Positions 59,605 through 64,000 of a DNA stretch of 64,000 bases are shown piece after piece. Positions within the stretch are counted from its first letter, which is position 1; every line of letters starts with the position of its first letter. Under the pieces are notes generated by a model. It did no database searches and had not been told where the DNA came from. It saw only the letters and a list, made by a program, of their open reading frames with translations. The stretch comes from Escarpia spicata (Eukaryota; Annelida; Polychaeta; Sabellida; Siboglinidae), in contig OZ023214.1 in the NCBI GenBank assembly GCA_963995525.1, forward strand, positions 57,749,133 through 57,813,132. Reading direction: 5' to 3'. A program made the translations under genes and the position numbers.

Positions 59605-59659
59605 GTATGTAGAAGTTTGTTTATTTGTTGGAACTAATGATGGATGGCTAGTTAGACAC

Positions 59660-59696
59660 ACATGCACAAATGCACGCACACACGCACGCACACTCA

Positions 59697-59751
<55 letters not shown>

Positions 59752-59770
59752 TCACTCACTCACTCACTCA

Positions 59771-59801
<31 letters not shown>

Positions 59802-59805
59802 CAAC
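59660..59805. repeat. compound microsatellite (CA)n(CTCA)n(CA)n
   Basis: CA dinucleotides flank ACTCACTCACTCACTCACTC. Confidence 0.95.
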
Positions 59806-60148
59806 AAATAGGTAGAAGGACGAATGGTGTATTATTTTTCTTGATGGTTGACGTAATTGTGCTGAATTGTCAACAGTTGATTGTTCAGGCAGATTAACCA
59901 AAGCATGAGACTGATGTGCATATCACTAACTAGTGTTCAATTTGTGCTTGATAATATTCAGAGACATAGCTACGTAAGGTTTATTACAGTATGAGGCTGC
60001 TTCCTTTGTCTGTCTGTGGCATGAGTTGTCCTCTTGGCTGCCACAGCAGTAACCAAATAAGGCTGTCTTCAGCCAGTCTGTCAACAGCCCACCATCGCTC
60101 TAGCGCTTCGTATAAGTATAGCCACTGATTGGTCTTCTTTCTGTCCAG
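59806..60148. other. intronic sequence before the probable exon 6
   Basis: It ends in the strong pyrimidine-rich acceptor GGTCTTCTTTCTGTCCAG. Confidence 0.45.
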
Positions 60149-60271
60149 TCATGAGCTGTACATGGGTGCTAATCTCCAGAGTTGCCAGCAGTGTCTTCCC
60201 CTTGTCACATTTGCACCTTCCACTCCATTTTGTGTACTTGATAGAAGGAAATACATTTGCCAAATTATACC
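60149..60271 (+). CDS. probable exon 6 of the TNFR-superfamily-like gene (cysteine-rich domain)
   Basis: The acceptor is TTCTTTCTGTCCAG, and the single first base T completes the Asp codon from exon 5. The peptide is HELYMGANLQSCQQC, then LPLVTFAPSTPFCV and LDRRKYIC. It aligns with exon 3: SSQCVSCPDNQFMPS against LQSCQQCLPLVTFAPS, then RCFLRRHC against FCVLDRRKYIC. This supports another CRD half. The donor is uncertain: I took TACCA|GTAAAA, but the exon could end earlier. Further exons (transmembrane, cytoplasmic or death domain) are not visible before the right edge. Confidence 0.6.
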
Positions 60272-60405
60272 AGTAAAAATATACATATACTCGAGAGAGG
60301 GCACTGTCGTGGTGACCTGGAGTGTTTGCATTCAGTCTCTGTGTTGTTTATCGTTTTTTGTCAGTTTTAATTCAAGGATGTTATACATGTTCGTCGAGAA
60401 GTAGT

Positions 60406-63400
60406 ATGAAGATGTTGTGCGGCAGAACAACCAAAGTTTTGGCAGTTTTATGGACCATTTTACTCGTCGTGTGTGTGAGTGGTGAAGCGACTTAGCAAGA
60501 TGACAGATTCAAGACTTATTCACGTGGCGCGCTGTTGGCCTTGCAACCCAGTGTCACTGACAATCTTTCTCGTCCATTCCTCGATTTAAATGACTTTACA
60601 GTGCTTTCTGACACTAACAATAAAAACCACCCGCGACGCAAGTGGGGCAAGAAAGGTGGCTTATGCCAGAGACTGAAGAAAAAGAAGGCATGACCCTCCC
60701 CCTGCCCTCTATCATGTTGGTTAATGTCAGATCATTACTTACTGGCTTTGGTATCCCAGTGAGATTGGACCGGGACAAAAAGTTGAGTGGCAAATCACAA
60801 AGTGGAGGGATCTGTGTGTACATCAACCAGCGCTGGTGTAAGTCTGTCTCACAGGGTGGAGAGATCTGTGTGTACATCAACCAGTGCTGGTGTAAGTCTG
60901 TCTCACAGGGTGGAGAGATCTGTGTGTACATCAACCAGTGCTGGTGTAAGTCTGTCTCACAGGGTGGAGAGATCTGTGTGTACATCAACCAGTGCTGGTG
61001 TAAGTCTGTCTCACAGGGTGGAGGGATCTGTGTGTACATCAACCAGTGCTGGTGTAAGTCTGTCTCACAGGGTGGAGGGATCTGTGTGTACATCAACCAG
61101 CGCTGGTGTAAGTCTGTCTTACAGGGTGGAGGGATATGTGTGTACATCAACCAGCGCTGGTGTAAGTCTGTCTCACAGGGTGGAGGGATCTGTGTGTACA
61201 TCAACCAGCGCTGGTGTAAGTCTGTCTCACAGGGTGGAGGGATCTGTGTGTACATCAACCAGTGCTGGTGTAAGTCTGTCTCACAGGGTGGAGGGATCTG
61301 TGTGTACATCAACCAGCGCTGGTGTAAGTCTGTCTCACAGGGTGGAGGGATCTGTGTGTACATCAACCAGCGCTGGTGTAAGTCTGTCATCGTGAGGGAA
61401 GAACTGTGTACCCCGGACGTGGAGCTATTGTCAGTGTCACTGCGTCCGACCTACTTACCCAGAGAGTTCAGACAGCTATTTTTGCGTCAGCTAATGTTGC
61501 ACGCGCAACTGATGCAATCACTAGCTGTGTGCACAGGTGTGAGACAATGTCGCCAGACTCGCCAAACATCATTCTCAGAGATTTCAACAGCTGCCGACTG
61601 GACAAAACATTGCCTGTTTACAAGCAATATGTGACGTGTCAGACATGTGGTAGTAACACCTTCGATCTTTGTTATGGCAACAGTAAGGATGAGTACAAGT
61701 CCGTGAAGTACATTTGATCCCGGCGTATAGATCTAAACTGTAGACAGAAACCAGTGCAGAAAACTGTATAAACGTGGTACTTCAACTCGGCCGACACCCT
61801 CAGGGGGTGTTTTGACTGTAATTTATGGGATGTTCTCATTGACTCCAGCTCTTCACTTGAAGAAGCAATTGATGTCGTCACAGACTATATCAAGTTTTGT
61901 GAAGAAATGATTGTCCCCACAAAGACTGACAATCTTCCCAAATAACAAACCATGGGTGAGTAAAGAACTGAAAAACTTAATGAACGAGAAGAAGAGGGCT
62001 TTCATGTCTAACAACCGCACTGAAGCAAAAAGGATCCAGTGTACTCTAAAAAAGCAGATCAGGGACGCTAAACTAGAATACAAGGACACAATTGAATGCC
62101 TGTTCCAATACAGCAATATGTGCATGGCATGGCAGGGACTAAAAACTCTGTCTGGTGTTGAGTCCGGCAAACGTGTCATACAAACCTCAGAGTCAGCGAA
62201 AGAGAGTCAAGTTCGCTGAGGACTTGAATTCCGTCTTTGGGCATTTTGACCGGCATGACTTCTGACGTGAACGTCAGGAGGCGGTGGATGAAATTAAGTC
62301 TCGGCTCACAGAGGATGACACCCTGGAAACAACTCCTGCTGACGTCAGTAAGATCTTCAAGTACGTTAACCCTCACAAGGCAGCTGGGCCTAACAATGTC
62401 AGTGGTCGGGTCCTCAAGGAGTGCCATGCTCAGCTGGGTGCAGTGTTCAGCATCCTTTTCAACTAGTCTCTGAAGCAGCATCGCATCCCCTTGGCCTGGA
62501 AATCATCAGTTATCTGTCCTGTCCTCAAGAAACCTGTGCCATCTGTTTTCAACGACTACCGCCCAGTGGTGCTTACCTCAGTCGTCATAAAGTGCTTTGA
62601 GCGACTCGTACTTCGTCCTCTCCTGCAGCATGTTGGGGATCAACTGGATCCCCTCCAATTTTAATATAAACGCAATCGAGATGTGTAGGATGCAGTCCTC
62701 ACTCTATGTCATAGTGTGTATACTCACCTGGAAAAGCCCAAGTCGTTTGCTAGGATAGTCTTTATTGACTTTTCCTCGGCTTTCAACACCATTTAGCCAC
62801 ACATCATGATGAATAAACTTGTCAATATGCATGTGAACCCACACATCATCTTGTGGGTAAACCAGTTTCTTACTGAGCGTAAGCAAGTAGTGCGCTATAA
62901 TGGTGCTGTGTTGAGCTCACTCTTCACTTTCACCGGTGCCCCCCAGGGCTCGGTGATCTCCCCTGTTCTGTTCACACTCTACACAGATGACTGTCGTAGC
63001 AGCCAGGAGACTATCAATTTAATCAAATACAGCGATGACACAGCTATCGTTGACCTCTGCAGCTCTGATTATGTGTGTGCGAGCGCTGTAGCTGATTTCA
63101 CAGTGTGCTGTGGCAATAATTTCCTAGACCTGAACGTTCGTAAAATTGAAGAACTCATAATAGATTTTAAGAAGAATCCTACTCCTCCCAAGGGACGATT
63201 CATTAACGGAGTGTGTGAGGAGAGTTGAGGAATACAAGTATCTCGACACCATCATTGATGCCAAGCTCACATTTGGTGAAAATACAGCTGTACTTAACAG
63301 AAAGTACCAGCAAAAGCTGTATTTCTTACACACACTCGGGTCACTCAATGTCAGCACACATGTTCTACAAACCTACAGATGCTACATTGAAAGCTTTATT

Positions 63401-63700
63401 ACATTTGGGTTTTTTGTGTGGTACAGCGGCCTGAGTATCATGCATCACAACACTCTGGCACGAGCCATCAGGCTTAGTGGCAAGGTGGTGGGAGAAAAGC
63501 AGACCAGTCTAGAGGATCTGTACAGGCAACGGGCAGAGAGAAAGGGAAGGAATGTCTCCTCATACACTGAACATCCCCTGTTTCCATTCTATAAACTACA
63601 TTCTTCTGGCCGCCGCTTTCACCTCCCTCATTGTAAACTGAATCGCACTTGAAACTCATTTGTTCCTTCCTCAATTAGACTAATGTGTAACTGACCTTCA
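60406..63700 (+). pseudogene. LINE family H ORF2 (EN + RT), degenerate
   Basis: It begins MKMLCGRTTKVLAVLWTILL and continues with frame changes through HPRRKWGKKGGLCQRLKK and LPLPSIMLVNVRSLL. The endonuclease has lost a segment after NVRSLL and contains an in-frame 54-bp VNTR. It then runs EELCTPDVELLSVSLRPTYL. The conserved GDFN is RDFN here (61580). RT parts: VSKIFKYVNPHKAAGPNNVS, FNDYRPVVLTSVVIKCFERL, GAPQGSVISPVLFTLYTDDC and the catalytic box YSDDTAIV (usual YADD). The C-terminus ends GRRFHLPHCKLNR. Many stops and frameshifts are present, so it is inactive. This LINE type is common in aquatic animals. Confidence 0.75.
60801..61388 (+). repeat. 54-bp VNTR (11 copies) inside the LINE H endonuclease
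   Basis: The unit encodes GGICVYINQRWCKSVSQG (18 codons) in frame with the EN ORF, giving eleven copies of a segment present once in related elements. Variation is R/C at one codon (CGC/TGC) and GGG/GAG at another. Each unit contains TGGTGTAAGTCTG (donor-like GTAAGT) and TCTGTCTCACAGGG (acceptor-like). Confidence 0.9.
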
Positions 63701-63809
63701 TTCCCCTCCATCTCTGCCAGTCTGACACTGGGTGAGCCTGAGATGACTTGTGAGATGATTTAACTTTTGTAACTTATTTAACTTATTTACTGATATGACT
63801 TTTATTGTT
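63701..63809 (+). mobile_element. LINE H 3' UTR
   Basis: Non-coding sequence after the ORF2 end, with ACTTATTTAACTTATTTACT repeats, leads into the terminal tandem repeat. Confidence 0.4.
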
Positions 63810-64000
63810 GACGTTGTGATTGTATAGGACCAATATCCTCAGGAACATGGGTGTTGTTCATTGTTGATGTTGTGTATGTGATTGTATAGGACCTATATCC
63901 TCAGGAACCATGGGTGTTGTTCATTGTTGACGTTGTGTATGTGATTGTATAAGACCAATATCCTCAGGAACCATGGGTGTTGTTCATTGTTGACGTTGTG
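63810..64000. repeat. tandem repeat, 62-63-bp unit, at least 3 copies, cut by the window edge
   Basis: The unit contains GTGATTGTATAGGACCAATA then TCCTCAGGAACCATGGGTGT and TGTTCATTGTTGACGTTGTG. It continues beyond the window. Confidence 0.85.

Overview
This window looks like metazoan genomic DNA, probably from a marine invertebrate. The evidence is spliced exons with GT/AG borders and conserved phases, many APE-type non-LTR retrotransposons (LINEs), TIR-bounded DNA transposons and MITEs, and very abundant minisatellites. A lancelet or a mollusc would fit. The sequence alone does not settle the taxon. There are no bacterial-type operons, and I recognised no tRNA or rRNA gene.

Two host genes can be reconstructed, both on the + strand and head to tail. 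(1) The 3' end of a gene ends at 6514. Its last two visible exons (3101-3214 and 6426-6514) join in phase. They encode an acidic, Ser/Pro-rich linker followed by a C-terminal motif resembling a RHIM (RIP homotypic interaction motif), with core F-Q-L-G followed by K-D-N-K-M. (2) A TNF-receptor-superfamily-like gene starts with a 13-codon signal-peptide exon at 16000-16038 and a perfect GTAAGT donor. It continues, after a ~34.5 kb intron, in five cysteine-rich exons (50546-50678, 54346-54489, 55808-55957, 59535-59604 and probably 60149-60271). All the phases match, and the gene runs off the right edge before any transmembrane or cytoplasmic part. A RHIM protein next to a TNF receptor suggests a small cell-death or innate-immunity neighbourhood. 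The adjacency is seen; the functional link is inferred.

The rest is mobile and tandem DNA. LINEs: family A (10.5-15.0 kb, PHD-like ORF1); family B, CR1-like with a GDSL-esterase ORF1 (27.0-31.24 kb, plus a truncated copy at 24.25-25.40 kb and an internal fragment at 57.68-58.69 kb); family C (56.45-59.34 kb); family D (24.12-25.69 and 44.64-45.29 kb); family E (31.35-33.36 kb); family F (39.9-40.55 kb); family G (40.8-43.9 kb); family H (60.4 kb to the right end); and a small fragment at 22.4 kb. DNA elements with visible TIRs: a TTAA-flanked piggyBac-like element (1265-2768), a 573-bp TIR element (16901-17473), an 860-bp CAG/CTG element (18274-19133), a hAT-type MITE with 8-bp TSD nested in LINE E (32132-32904), and a Harbinger-like element with TAA TSD (45735-46898).

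Minisatellites occupy about 12 kb. The most unusual are the arrays at 50.86-54.35 kb and 59.34-59.53 kb. Each is built from copies of the intron/exon 3' splice junction of the TNFR exon that follows it. The 33-bp unit therefore repeats a CAG|GTACAG site, which is both acceptor-like and donor-like, roughly 100 times inside one intron.
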